A stretch of DNA of 64,000 nucleotides from Euglena gracilis (GCA_039621445.1 CP154954.1:6335425-6399424); one strand, 5' to 3'; positions 20,385-31,812 are shown, numbered from the stretch's first letter. Numbers and translations are program-made. The notes: generated by a model not told the origin, from the sequence alone.

Positions 20385-21207
20385 ACTCCCCTGTACACCC
20401 CCCAACGGGGTACCAAGTCGGACCTGCACCTCCAGCCTCAGTGGCACGGTGGTACCCCGGGGGCATGCCATGGAGCCGAGGCATGCCGCCAACGCAGGCC
20501 GCACCCCTCCTAAACCCACACGCTGCTCCCCGCGGCGAGTGGGCATGGAGGAGGGTGGGGTGGGCCGACCGCCCCGAAGGGATCCTAAGCGGCTTCAGTG
20601 CCGTCCGGGCAACCCCCGGGGGGGCCTGGAGGGGCGGCCGGTCAGGCAGGTGAAGCCCATACAGCCCGGAGGGTGCCTGCAGCTGGTCAGCTCCTGCCGG
20701 AGGACCGGGGTCTCGAGGGGCGCTGGGGGCCGCTGACAGGGAGCTGCAGCCGAGGAGGGGTGCCCAAGGGGCCATGCCGCGCCCCCCTCGGTTGCCCGGG
20801 TGCCCAGGCGGCCACGAACAACCCGGCCCCAGCGAGCCCCCAGTGCCCTGCAGAGACCACCGACCCCTGGCCAGGGCTGCACAGTCCCGGACACCTCACG
20901 GCAGCGGGGTGGAGCCTACCCACCTAAAGTCACCCAAGCAAGGTGGACGAGTGTCCTGGAACATGGCCCCGGAAGGGCCTGCCAGACACCCACACGCCTT
21001 CGGGCGTGTGGTCACTTGGGCGCCCCTGCTACCCATGCAGGGAGGGCAGTAGAGCCGAGTCCGAAAGGACGCTGCCCGACGTGTCAGGCCAATTGGTCCC
21101 GGAAGGGTGACGCCGCAATGTCACTTGACCGGGGGTTGCCAGGCCACAGACGACACGGAGAGAGCGGGGCTCTCTCACCCACCGAACTCCCCTGTACACC
21201 CCCCAAC
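20385..21207. mobile_element. GC-rich insertion flanked by a 22-bp direct repeat
   Basis: ACTCCCCTGTACACCCCCC followed by AAC occurs at 20385-20406 and again at 21186-21207, 801 bp apart. The 779 bp between are far richer in G+C than the surrounding element and contain a perfect 9-bp stem closed by a TTCG loop (20990-21011). The arrangement looks like a target-site duplication around a non-LTR or SINE-type insertion; no poly(A) tail, terminal inverted repeat or known coding domain is visible. Confidence 0.6.
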
Positions 21208-21789
21208 AGCTACCCCAACCGACACCAACTTGTGCACTGACACCCACACAAACGCGCACCACAAGCACCAACCTTCCTACCAATGCGCTCACTGTCGGAG
21301 AATTTCCGCTTACCATGATGTTGATTGTGGATGTCTTGTTGAATGTTCCAAACTAATCCGATTTGATCCCGCACCCGGGAAATTTCATCCCGTACCCGAA
21401 CCGTTACACTTGGTAGTGGTACAGTCGGTACGGATTTAATATATAACCAAACGGTACATAGCCAGGGTACAATGGGTGATACACCCAGCCGTACACGTGG
21501 TAGTTTATCACATTTCACAACTATACCTAGCAGTCCTTCGCAATTCGCAGATGTGAATCGAGCACTACAGTGCAAAGGCATAGCCTCTCTTTTCGGTTTT
21601 GCGCATAGCGCCCCCGTGCGCTTATGGCGCTCTCCACACTCCCTGCGCATATCGCGCTGCCCGCACATAGCGCGAATTCTGCGCATATCGCGCATTCCGC
21701 TCTATCGCGTATCACCGAGGACTGGGTATATGCCCAACCCACCCATGCCCCCCCCTTGGTCGAGTCCTATGGACACGTGTGTGGATAAT

Positions 21790-22260
21790 TCACAATTCTG
21801 TTGTTCTGTTTTACAGTATGTTCCCCCCCTTCAGGATGTGGATCAGATCTCCAAATACACCAAGGACACCTGGAATGCTTTTAGGTTTGGTCAACATCGA
21901 ATTTTGAAACGTTGGTTTTCAAAAAATGCCGATATGGCGGATTCCTTTGATTTGACCTTAGAAATTGATGCATTCTCTTCCAACGTGCGTTCGCGACTAC
22001 CGCGACATTCGTCGCAACATTCTAACGCTTTTGATAAGTTTTCGGCAGACACAATCCTATGGATGCACCCCCATGAAACGTATCCCGCTTGTTGTAGATA
22101 ATATTTTTTGGGATCAAGCACGAGGACACATTACTTGTTCCTGTGAATCACGAAGCGGAATGGTTTCAAAATTTGACTTATGACACCTTTTATTGGTGGG
22201 ACCTGCCAAACGATGTTCCTCTATTCGAGGATTTCCGTGGAGCAGTGTTACCACCTTTTC
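21790..22260 (+). pseudogene. Dam-like domain of the second element
   Basis: Two frames in succession give FDLTLEIDAFSSN, FDKFSADTILWMHPHETYP and then NHEAEWFQNLTYDTFYWWDL with NDVPLFEDF. They parallel DCFATSQNA, LWMNPPW, PDWNRRWVRNL and KGTKLFEADG of the first element in the same order. NPPW is changed to MHPH, so the catalytic motif is lost. Here the domain lies between protease and RT; in the first element it precedes the protease. Confidence 0.55.
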
Positions 22261-22474
22261 AAGAAATCATTTTTCGCGTTTGTTTCTTTAATGCTTTTAA
22301 TGTTTCCCAAAATACGTTCCCGAATGTTATTGTGTTGGATCATACCGAGCATGTGGGAGCCGATACGTCTTTTCTCCATACTGCCGATAGGCATCACCGT
22401 TAAGCCCCACCTATGGTTGATATGACCCATAAACAGGTTCCCGCTGTCATTGAAAGTGCAGGACATCACCCCAG

Positions 22475-23253
22475 TTGAGCAGAATTTTGTACGCGCATCA
22501 GTCGCGAATTTTCTGGTGTTTTGGAGAATCCTGTTTACGCTTGCGATATAGCTCCCGTGTTTGTAAGATTGAGCTTAAACAGGCGCAAAGTCAATGCACC
22601 GGAAATTTTTCCGTTGTTCGGAGAAAGAGAGATGCTCTCAATGAAATGATTGAAAAGCTCATAGAGCAGAAGTGGATCATCCCTTACAAAAGTGAATGGA
22701 CCTCCCAAGCTTTTGTGGTTCCTAAGCCCCCAGACCCATCAGGTCAGAAAAAGTGGAGGTTGGTACTGGATTATCGGTACTTAAACTCACAAACTAAGGA
22801 TGACCCATTCCCACTACCTCTCATAGAGGACCTCATCACAAAACAAGCGGATAACTGCTTGTCGTCAATTTTCGACCTGGAGGATGGTTTCCACCAAATG
22901 CATCTGGATCTCGATTCGCAAGCCTATACGGCTTTTGTACCATCCAGAGGTGTTTACCAATGGACGGTTTTACCAATGGGTGTTAAGAATGGACCAGCAA
23001 TGTTTCAGCGCATGATCCAATGGGTCTGACGGGCTTTACCGTTTGCGCTGGTATACATTGATGATGTTTTGGGTGGTACCCTCCCCTCCATCAGCGAATA
23101 CACACGAGAATATTCTCGATATTCATTATCGTGATGTTCGCGCGGTATTAGCCGCATTTCTCAAGCATAGACTTTTTGTTAAAGGTGTTTAAATGCACTT
23201 GTTTCGCCAAACGATAAAGTTTTGTGGTCACATTCTTAATATTGGTGCTTCAA
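22475..23253 (+). pseudogene. Reverse transcriptase of the second element, truncated
   Basis: The frame 22475-23029 has LIEQKWIIPYKSEWTSQAF, KKWRLVLDYRYLNSQT, SIFDLEDGFHQMHLD (motif A Asp) and YQWTVLPMGVKNGPAMFQ (motif B). A TGA at 23027-23029 precedes, in the same frame, LPFALVYIDDVLGGT with motif C YIDD. KFCGHILNIGA follows a further TAA, and the homology ends near 23253 at C/T-rich unrelated DNA. RNase H and integrase are missing. Confidence 0.8.
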
Positions 23254-23795
23254 TCTTTCTTCTTGTCTTTCTTCTTTGTCTTTCTTCTGCTTCAGCTGCC
23301 GGGCGAGCCTCCCTTTGGCCTGAGGACCCGGGTAGGAACTCCATGAAACCCCGACCTCGGTTCAAAGTTTTTGAGGATGCTTCGGCTTCGGCTGTTTTCT
23401 GAGGCAGCCGCTGGGATTCGAAATCAAAATATTCAAATATTTCCTTTTTGCTCTTGAGCCTTTTCAATTAAACCTTGAAATACAATTTTTTTTTATCAAA
23501 ATCTGGTTCTTGCATGCACAAACAATTGATTTTTTTTGTAGTTTTGTACCAGTGCATGGTGTGGGCAAAAAACCCTGTGTGTGAGATTGTGTTTGAAATT
23601 GGTGGGTTCGAGTGGGGACTTTCTTAGGTTAATTAGGGAAAATGGAAAAAACCTACTGTGGAAAATTGGTCGGCCGGTCTTGAAAACTTCCAAGAATCGG
23701 CCCTGCAAGGTCAAAAATTGAGTTCAGGCCTTCAAGCCGAACCATAATAATCTTTTCCCTAGGTTAAATTCGACTGAAAACCAAAAAATGGAATT
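23254..23795. other. No gene; DNA that truncates the second retroelement
   Basis: Begins with CTTTCTTCTT-type pyrimidine repeats and includes T9 and T8 runs (near 23488 and 23529). No coding signal or inverted repeat was recognised. It may be the end of another insertion. Confidence 0.35.
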
Positions 23796-25090
23796 TCAGT
23801 GATTTTCAGCCCCACTAAGGCAAATTTTGGCCAATTTTTTGGTTAGGACCCCGTTACAGGGGGTGAATGCTCTGCTCACAGGCTCTTTGATCCTCCACTT
23901 TGTCGTTGGTGTTGTCAATTGACATTCCGTAGTGGCCCCTTCCCCCTTGCTTTGGTTTGCCCCTGCCATGGGCATTGAAGAACTTGTCATCCACTGCCCC
24001 TCTTGGGGCTTCCTCCCAGGCCTGCCACAGTATATTGAATTCCCATTTTGCGGGAACAGCCTTTTAACTTCTGGGGTTTTCCCCCTTTTGATAATTGATG
24101 GCCCCAATGGCCTTGAAATTGTTGGTCTTGACCAGGTTGATGAGAATAATGCTAGCCCCAGTGGCCTTGACAAAAATCCTGGCCCCACTGGCACTCTTGA
24201 TGTTGAGTCCACCCGCCTTTTGAAATTTTGACAAACCCCATGGACTTGTCTTTGTTCTGGGACGCCATGCCCAATGAAGATCTTGGGGGGCCTCTGGGGG
24301 CCAGTCCTTTACCCCTGAAGGGGTTTGAGGAAACTGTTGGACTTGAGCATGATGAGGGGTCCGGGGGCCTTGATGAGAATAATTCTCTTGAAACTTTGAA
24401 AGTCACCATTGACTTTTCTTTGTTCTGTGACGCCATGCCCATTGAAAATCTTGTGGGGCCTCTGGGGGCCACTCCTTTGCCCCTGAAAGGGGTTGTGATG
24501 AAGAAATGGTTGGGGGGTGTTCCGGACCTGTCCTGCCCCTGCCACTGGGCATCTGCTTGTGGAGTCGGCCTCCATGGGTTTGATATTGTTGGCCACCCTG
24601 GCCTTTGTTCCATGTGGTCATTGCTTTTGTGACCTCCGTGGCCCAGCTTGAACGATGTATTTGTGTGACTGGGATATAGGCCTCCATGGCCTTGGCTGTA
24701 GTGGCCTGACAGTTGTCTTTCTTTTTGTGTCCTTCAGGTTTTTCTGACCACTGTCTGCCACAGTCCGTGGCTGTCGCTGGGTGGGTGATCAGAAATTTTT
24801 TCTGGGAGGGGAGGGACAGCCACGATTCGCCACGATTGCACCACACTTGTCAGGTCGTCCAGCTGCAGCGGCAGCCAGTTCTTGTTGACCAGCGATGCTC
24901 TTCTTTGTCTTTGAAATTCCGGGGGCCTTTGTCATTGAAATCTTTAATTTGTCGACAAAATTTGATTTTATATTCTGCACGAGGGTCGCTTTCCGGAAAA
25001 TTTAGTTGACCTATCCTTTGATATCCAATTGTCAGGGTTCTTGTATTGAAGATCCTTTCTTCTGGGTCGAAGGGGAAATTAAGAATCAGC
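23796..25090 (-). pseudogene. Possible Gag relic, Gly/His/Gln/Asn-rich
   Basis: On the minus strand overlapping frames give KEEHRWSTRTGC, a Lys-rich stretch, then SGHYSQGHGGLYPSHTNTSF and repeated FRGKGVAPRGPTRFSMGMAS-type blocks (period about 170 bp; compare 24250-24310 with 24419-24480). The low-complexity Gly/His/Gln composition resembles Gag nucleocapsid regions such as that of the first element. Stops and frame changes are many and no diagnostic motif is present. Confidence 0.3.
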
Positions 25091-25106
25091 GAGCTCCGAC
25101 GAAAAA

Positions 25107-25191
25107 AGACACTAAGCGGGGACTCCTAACCCAACGCACAACGAACGATCCAAACAACACCGCCGGCGAACAAGGCATGGCCTCACAAGGG
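25107..25191 (+). repeat. Dispersed repeat, inverted copy of 11637-11714
   Basis: Nearly identical to the reverse complement of 11637-11714 over about 80 bp (CGGGGACTCCTAACCCAACG onward). The sequence diverges outside, so both are fragments of one family. Confidence 0.8.
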
Positions 25192-25701
25192 CAAAGTGCG
25201 GAGCCCGAGGTGGCCCGAGGTGGTTTTCGGCGCTACCCCTCGCTTTCCCGAAAAAAGAGTACCTGCGACTGCGTTCGCACGGAAAAATCTTCGACAAAGC
25301 CGGGCTTTTCGGGGCTGACCTTGAATTTCCTTTGGCGGGGAGCCCACCCTGGACGGACGCGATGGCGCCAAAAAGAGGACGGAGGCCAGCCGGAAAAGCC
25401 CAAGAAGGCGGGTGGTTTTTTAAAATAAAAAAGGGCCCTCAGGCTTTCCGTGACAAGGGTGGGCGGACCACCATTGCTCCACACTTTGGCTCAATGGGAC
25501 CTGTCTTTCCCTCGCCGGCTATTGTTCTTTGTTTTTCTTGCCTTGCGTCTTCTCCTTACTGCTCTTCGCGCCGGCAGTTGGCTGACGTAGCCCCTGCTAC
25601 AAAGGGAAGCTATCACAAGCTATCGCACAGCAAAGCAAGCAAGATCAACAAGTACCAACAAGATCCATAATTGGTGAAGATTGCAATCAATCCAATACAA
25701 G
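25192..25701. other. No gene assigned
   Basis: Moderately GC-rich DNA with an open plus-strand frame to 25428 of basic, Pro/Gly-rich composition and no domain. 25540-25700 contains AGCAAAGCAAGCAAGATC and AAGTACCAACAAGATCC and precedes an ATG at 25702. It could be a 5' untranslated or LTR-type leader, without proof. Confidence 0.3.
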
Positions 25702-26344
25702 ATGGACGTGGAGAATAATCTCGTTGCCCAGCTCACCGAGGAAGGACCGCTCCTCGAACAATCGTGGACCGAGTTCATTTTCAACTTGGTGCAACTAAGG
25801 ACCAACTAAGGACCAACTACACGACCTGGAGAAGAATGTCGTCATCGCCATCTTGCACGCTGGGTTGAAGTTTACTGGAACAGGTTGGTCGACAGGAAAA
25901 GCATCAAAGCGGCTTTTCCAGATCAGCGGAGTGGCCTTACTGCAGGCCGAATTTGCCCCCTACAGAGCCTCTTTGCTCCTGGCCATCGCACTCCTGCATT
26001 AGATCGAGCTGCCGACGTTGGAAGCGGCACCGGAGGTGGCGGAGGCCGCCTTCGCCATTGCGGCGGCCGTGGAAGCTGCCGACTGGGAGGAGTCACCTGA
26101 GGAGAAGACCCAGGCGAAGGACGAAGAGCCAGAGGAAACCAAGCTCACGTGGGACGAGGTGAAGGTCCAAGCGCCTCGAGAACTTCTGGAGCTGTGGAGC
26201 AGAGCGGCGGGCGGCACCCACCTCATAGACATAAAAGCCCTCCTCGGGGCCAACCCCAGGCTTGGCGAGAGCCCAAATGCGAGCACAAAAAAAGGCCCAA
26301 ACCGGAGGATGGCCGCTGAGGAAAGACAGGCTTCAAGGAGGTGA
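25702..26344 (+). pseudogene. Hypothetical protein fragments, function unknown
   Basis: ATG at 25702 opens MDVENNLVAQLTEEGPLLEQ and WTEFIFNLVQLRTN, then a stop. Two 11-bp copies of AGGACCAACTA (about 25798-25819) sit at the break; past them another frame reads LHDLEKNVVIAILHAGLKF and continues to a TAG near 26000, and after it an Ala/Glu-rich frame (EAAPEVAEAAFAIAAAVEAA) with ELLELWSRAAGG ends at 26344. The pieces could be one small gene or a Gag N-terminus damaged by the 22-bp insertion and a nonsense change. No family recognised. Confidence 0.35.
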
Positions 26345-27285
26345 AAGGGTCTTATTTTAGGCCCCGTTGAAAATGGCAGCGCGACGCCACGTTCAGGTGT
26401 GCTGGGATGGGTCGAGCACACCTTGGGGACACCCCCGCTGCCCTGCAGCTCTCCTGAACACCCGCCCCTTCACCCTGAAAAATTCGTCCTAATTAATGTG
26501 TGTGGGGGGGTGGGGGGGTGATGGTTTTGTGGGTGTGGATGTTTTGAGGTGGATGGGGTGGGTGGGTGTGGGTGTTTGTGCGTTTGGGGGGTGGGGGCGT
26601 CCAGTTCTTGCGTGCTTCTAGTTCTTGCAGTCCAGCAGTGCTTGCGTGCGTGGGTGTGTGTGTGTGTGTGTGCGCGCGCGCGCGCGCGCGTGCGTGTGCA
26701 CGTGCATGTTTGTGTGAGGTATGTGTGGTGGTGTGGCTGTGTTCGTGTGGGTGGGTGTGGGTGGGACCCTCTCTCACCCCAGATTCCCCACCCAGACATG
26801 CAGAGGAAATGCAACATGGACCCTCGCAAAAAAAATGCAAAAAAAATAAAAACAAACTCAAATTTCATGAAAAATCCTTCAGGAGCTCCTCCGGGAGGCA
26901 CACTTTTCACTGGAGAGAACTTGAAAGAATGCAAAAATGCCAAAAATTTGAGAAAATTTTAGGTGTCAGCAAAAATCCCAAAAATTGCTGGAAAAAAAAT
27001 CACACGGAGGGCACACAAAAAACACACAAAAAAACAAAAAAAACCCAAAATGCAAATTTATCCAAAAAATGCAAATACATAATACACACACACACACAAA
27101 CTGGGTTTGCATCCCCCCCCCCGCCTAGATTAGTCCGTCAGCCTGTAGAATTTCACCCCTCCCCAAATTTGCTATTTGGCCAAAATGGGGTTTCCTGTGG
27201 ACCCCATATTCCTGTGGACCTGGGGAGCAGGGGGAAGATGGGTGGGTGTGTGAATGAGTGAATGAGTGACGAGAGAGAGAGAGAG

Positions 27286-27369
<84 letters not shown>

Positions 27370-27515
27370 CAAAAAACAACCAATCTCAAAGGTCAAAACA
27401 ACATCACGTCGGTGTGGAGGTGAAATAGTGCAAAACAAGATAAACACACAGGTCAGGTCGGTCAAAGTCAAAAGAGGGAGACACACAATTCTTTTTGGAT
27501 ACAGGTGGCGGACTA
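26345..27515. repeat. GT-rich simple repeats and intergenic DNA 3' of IFT52
   Basis: Contains a TG/GC tract (26645-26717), GGGTGTG-rich flanks (26495-26780), an A-rich stretch of AAAAATGCAAAAA type (26825-27060), and GA then GT dinucleotide tracts at 27271-27368. No gene is supported; long frames here encode only His-Thr or Cys-Val runs. Confidence 0.8.
27271..27368. repeat. (GA)n-(GT)n microsatellite
   Basis: About 9 GA units followed by about 40 uninterrupted GT units; a likely length-polymorphic and Z-DNA-prone tract 150 bp downstream of the IFT52 stop codon. Confidence 0.95.
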
Positions 27516-27638
27516 TTACAGATGTTCTCCCATTGCCGAGAACATTCCATCCACAGGGCTGTTGGGCTTGGACTTGGGTGCCTTCTGGGTGAACTCGTGG
27601 TTGAGTTTCTTGAATTGCACAATCTGCTTGAAAATGTA
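27516..27638 (-). CDS. IFT52: IFT52 last exon in window (C-terminus)
   Basis: Acceptor CTTTTGCAG precedes 27638. The 40 codons start YIFKQIVQFKKLNHE, the conserved IFT52 C-terminal helix that contacts IFT-B partners, and finish with a lineage-specific tail (GMFSAMGEHL). The stop is TAA (27516-27518) followed directly by TAG. The phase is 0, matching the previous exon. Confidence 0.9.
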   Translation of the reverse strand, partial: YIFKQIVQFKKLNHEFTQKAPKSKPNSPVDGMFSAMGEHL

Positions 27639-28568
27639 CTGCAAAAGACGAGTGCGGTGGTGGTGCAGGATGTGCCCTTCTAGAATTTCGGGAGACAGGG
27701 ATCATTCCCTGAGTCAAATGAATCAGTTCATCAAATTGTGTTTCCCACCACCAGCTGTTTTTTTTGGCCAGTTTTTTTTTGGACTTTTGCTGAATGTCAG
27801 CAAGGCATTTCATTTGCAGGTGGATGTTTTGTAGCGTAGAATCACAACAGGCTTTTGTGACTCATGAAATTGCAAATAGTTTGTCATTTGTAAAGACAAT
27901 TTACAAATGACTTAATTCCCCCCCTTAAACCCGCACCCCCTTGCCCACCGACCAGGTGCCCAACAACCCCTGACCATGGGGGGGGGTGCACCCCTGACCA
28001 GGGAGTTGGTTGCACGACCAGGTTCCCTGACCCCCCTGACCCCCAACCGGGGAGTGCTTGGTATGGGTGGTCAGTGGGCAAAAACGGGGGGGGGGGGTAC
28101 AACCGAAAAAAACAACAACAAAATAATGTGCAAAAAAACAATAAAAACAATAAAAACCGATCAATAAATTATCAATTACCAGCATTTTTTCTCAAATGGT
28201 TGAAATTGCCCATCTTTTTTTCCCTTCTGAATAACCCCATATTTTTTCCCCTGTAATCTTTGTCTCCCGCTGTTTGTCCACACCAAGGTTTTCTTTTTGA
28301 CATCACCCACAAAAGATGAATGACATCCCCCTCCTTTCTGAAATGAGGTGAAGGAAAAAACAGGTGGAAGAACAAGGAGAAGAAAGGTAAAAAGCGGTAC
28401 CATCTGAGTCCGATCAAAATGACGGCAAAAAATCAGAATTAATAGCGAAAACATCAAATCTCTCAAATAATGAATAGCTTATTTGGAGGACTTGGAGGGC
28501 GATGAGTGAAAATTCATCACCAGCCGTTAAATCATTTGTTTGGAATAGAACATTTGAGCTGACAACAC
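27639..28568 (-). other. IFT52: IFT52 intron, 930 bp
   Basis: GT-AG intron (minus strand GTGTTG...TTTGCAG). Contains C8-, G9- and A-rich runs around 27910-28160 and no repeat shared with the other introns that I could see. Confidence 0.8.
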
Positions 28569-28675
28569 CTCCAGAATGGCTTTCGCATTGTCGGCCTGGT
28601 CCTTCTTCAACTTTTTGGTCACCCCCAGCGCCTCTCCTGCCTCACATATATAATACTCCAAATCGTCATTCTCAC
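28569..28675 (-). CDS. IFT52: IFT52 exon
   Basis: Starts after GATCAACAG in phase 1: the first two bases GT complete the Cys codon begun by T at 32564. It encodes ENDDLEYYICEAGEALGV and then KKLKKDQADNAKAILE, matching the N-K-C-x-x-x-D-L-E-Y-Y-I block of the family. Donor is GTGTTG. Confidence 0.93.
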
Positions 28676-29701
28676 CTGTTGATCCACAGCCAAGCAATTC
28701 ATGATGGGATGAGTTCTGGCCATTCCTTGATGGGGGTGAAAAGCCAGCGTTTTTCTCACAACTTATCGCATAACTTGGCTTATAGAAAACTTTGTAAGTT
28801 TTGGCCTTTTTGTTCCTTGTTCAGAATTTTTTCTGGCAAATGATATCAACTTGCCCTGCTCAGGACCAGATTCATCTGACACCAAACTTTTCATCAAATT
28901 TTGGTCATTTTGAATTTGGCTGACAGGTGAATTCCCAAAACTACAGAAAAGTAAGATATCTGGCGTTATTTTATAAAAAAAATGCGCACAGGCACAAGCA
29001 CAGGCTCCACACCAATGTTGCATAATGCAAGACACAGAAATTATTTCCAGCCCAGCTTTGCCGAACCGACCCCAATTTTAAAAAGCGACCTCTCCAGGGG
29101 GGACCTCTAGTTTTTGAAATTCTCTGCCACCAACGGCGCCAGAAACTTCACAAAAAAAGACAGAAATGACAGAGTGTCTTCAATGAGTTTGACTTTTATT
29201 TGCAATTGAAAAAATGACCCTCCCCAAAGGCAAATAAATGAAATGCAAACTGTTTTCTTTGCTCATAATCCATGTTGAAGGCACCATTGATGAATCATCT
29301 GCTCCAGACAGGGAATTGGGGAATTTTCAGCATGGACACTTCTTTCGGAAAGAACTGAAAGCCAAACCCCTCGCTGCCACAAACTTGGTTCTCCTCATAC
29401 CTTTCGGGAAAACCATTCTGGCCCATTTTGACCACTTGTCCAGAGTTGACCACAAAAGCAGAAAATCCATTACCGTCCAGCCACGCTTCAAACAGAAGAA
29501 ATGTGAAGATTTGATGGGAGAGGGAGGTCCAGCTGGCCAGCTGGCTGGAAAAGAAGCTGGAAGAAAGATGCTGGCTGGACACCATCCCTTGGGGGGTGGG
29601 GTCCGGGGGTGGGGGGTCCCACCAGCTTCCAGACTGCACCCACTGGCACCCAAAATCAGGCATCAGGCAAAAATCATCAAGCAGAGGTTTGGGTGTGGGT
29701 G

Positions 29702-29853
29702 GCGTGTTGGTGTGTGTGTGTGTGTGTGTGTGCGTGTGTGCAGGTGCGCGGGTGCGTGCGTGCGTGCGTGGGTGCGTGGGTGGGTGCGTGGGTGGGTGCG
29801 TGGGTGGGTGCGTGGGTGGGTGCGTGCGTGGGTGGGTGCGTTTGTGGCGTGTG

Positions 29854-29884
<31 letters not shown>

Positions 29885-29914
29885 TGGGTGGGTGGGTGGG
29901 TGGGTGCGTGTGTG
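29702..29914. repeat. GTGT/GTGCGTGG microsatellite
   Basis: A GT tract (29709-29732) grades into GTGC and GTGGGTGC units with a second block of GTGC repeats (29850-29885). Entirely low complexity. Confidence 0.9.
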
Positions 29915-30509
29915 ACCCCCCCCATGTTGGGAGGGGTCCGGACCCCCCCCCCCCGGGCTTCCCAAGCATTCTTTCCATCCCCTCCAGCTCAAGCACAGCA
30001 CAGGGGGGCTCAAACGCCATGCAGTCAAGCCTCCTCGGGAGAGGGAGGCTGCGAACCCTTAAGCAGGAGGGTGACCCAAACATGCAGGGTTAGCTTATTA
30101 ATTATTCATGGCACCAAATCCTCTGATATACCCCCCCCCCCTGTCCAAATTTGGCCAGTGGACATCCAACTGGACCCTCCCCCAGGGGGGGGGGTTCCGC
30201 TTGGGGGTGGCTGGTGCATTTTTTTTGACCCCCCCCAAAATGGCCAGGAATGCCCATTTTTGGCCATTTTTAGGAATTTTTAGGAATTTTTGGAACAAAA
30301 AGAACACAAAATAAATACCATTTCCACCTCGGCACGCAGCGCCAGAGAAAAAAAATTCCAGTTCAGGGTCCCCGGAGGGGCGGTCTAGCCGGCTAGTGGC
30401 TTATTCCAGTGGCTCATAATACGGCTACTGGACAATCGTTAAAATTTGTCGATGGAAGGTGAGCCCCCTCCCACCCACACCCAACAACACCCAACCCTCC
30501 CCACCCAAC

Positions 30510-30543
<34 letters not shown>

Positions 30544-30555
30544 CACACACACACA
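30510..30555. repeat. (AC)n microsatellite
   Basis: About 23 AC units with one GC interruption, in opposite strand phase to the neighbouring GT tracts. Confidence 0.95.
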
Positions 30556-31105
30556 TGGGGGGTCTCTTTCCGGCGCTTTGTGCCGAAATTTTTTTGCATT
30601 TTTTTTGATTTCCCAGAACGTTTCACTGTAGAGGTGGGGGTGTCTCCCTGTGGACCAGAGGGGGGACTGACCCCCCCCCTCCACCTGCCTTTACATCGAA
30701 GCCCGCCCCCTGGGTAGGAAGTGGGTGACTGGTTTTTTAAAAAATGACTGACTGTTTTTTGAAAATGGAAAATGACCCCCTCCCCCTGGGGGTCAGTGAG
30801 AAATGGCAGGGTCCAGGTCCCCCCGCCCCCCCCCCCCCTTTTGGGCAGGTTCTAAAAATGGCGAAAAATCTTTCCGGCACTGTGTGCTGTGCTGTGCACC
30901 GGAAAATGCAAAAAAATGCCGTTTTCCCTCATTTTGAGCATATTGTACACCTTAAGCAATGGCATGGTCTGGACACCCCCTCCCAGCATCCAAGGGGGGG
31001 TCCAGGTGATGGTGGGGACCCCCCACAATTCCCATACATCCCCATGGGTGCATGGGTGGGTGTGGGTGGGTGGGGGGGGATTGGGGAGGGGGTTGGGGAG
31101 ATATG

Positions 31106-31106
31106 C

Positions 31107-31140
<34 letters not shown>

Positions 31141-31146
31141 GTGTGT
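31106..31146. repeat. (GT)n(GC)n(GT)n microsatellite
   Basis: GT tract interrupted by GCGCGCGC near 31126. Confidence 0.9.
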
Positions 31147-31508
31147 CAGGGCGTTTTTTAACGAACTTGGACTGGCTGGAAAAGGCTGCTGGCCGACCCC
31201 CCCCCCCGGGCCGAACCGGGAACCAAAAAAAATCGAAAATGCAAAAATACCCAAAAACGATTTTTTTTGACCCACAAATTCTTCCTGGCCGGCCAAATCT
31301 GACCCATTTTTGCCCATTTTTGTATCCCCAAAAGCAAAAATCATATATTTCCAGCCGCCCAAAGGGTGGCTGGAAACAAACAAACAAAGAATTTATTTAT
31401 TATTTAATTATTGCTGGTATTTTTCATGGGGGGAGGGGGTCCGGGGCTGGAAAAAAGCTGCTGGCTAGCTTGAACCCCCCAGGGGGTGGGGTCAAATTCT
31501 CTAAAGCT

Positions 31509-31742
31509 TAGTGTGTGTGTGTTGTGTGTGTGTGTGTTGTGTTGTGTTGTGTTGTGTTGTGTGTGTGCACGCGCGTTTGTGTTGTGTGTGTGGGTGGGTG
31601 GGTGGGTGGGTGGGTGTGTGAGTGGGTGGTGTGCGGGGTTGGGGTTTTGAGGTTGTGGGTGTGGATGTGTGTGGATGTGTGTGGATGTGTGTGCATGTAT
31701 AAGGGTCAGGGGAGAGGGAAATGAGTGGGTGGGTGGGTGGGT
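31509..31742. repeat. GTGTT/GGGT/GTGGAT simple-repeat cluster
   Basis: Consecutive GT, TTGTG (31535-31560), GGGTGGGT (31590-31612), ATGTGTGTGG (31666-31692) and GGGT (31724-31742) tracts. Confidence 0.9.
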
Positions 31743-31812
31743 TGTCGGAAAATTCCAAATAAAAAAAAAACAGGGAGATTTGCCAAGGAATCCGAATATT
31801 TTACCTTCCCCC

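Larger units (their letters stand above)
15432..23253 (+). mobile_element. Second gypsy-like retroelement, truncated and heavily decayed
   Basis: Plus-strand remnants in order: Gag-like fragments, a CCHC knuckle, an Arg/Ser-rich segment, a retropepsin-like domain, a Dam-like NPP-type domain and the fingers/palm of a reverse transcriptase. It then stops: no RNase H or integrase follows. Two later insertions interrupt it (foldback copy 19142-19563; 20385-21207). Stops and frameshifts are frequent and include TGA, so it looks older than the first element. Related domain content (protease plus Dam-like domain) suggests the same broad lineage. Confidence 0.65.

Noticed and set aside
27125-27813. 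213-residue frame with a His-Thr run overlapping the IFT52 terminal exon
   Set aside because: It is in a different frame from the conserved exon and depends on the GT microsatellite.
26463-31760. Frames encoding Cys-Val, Thr-His or Arg-Thr-His runs
   Set aside because: Dinucleotide and GTGC/GGGT microsatellites produce them; no gene evidence.
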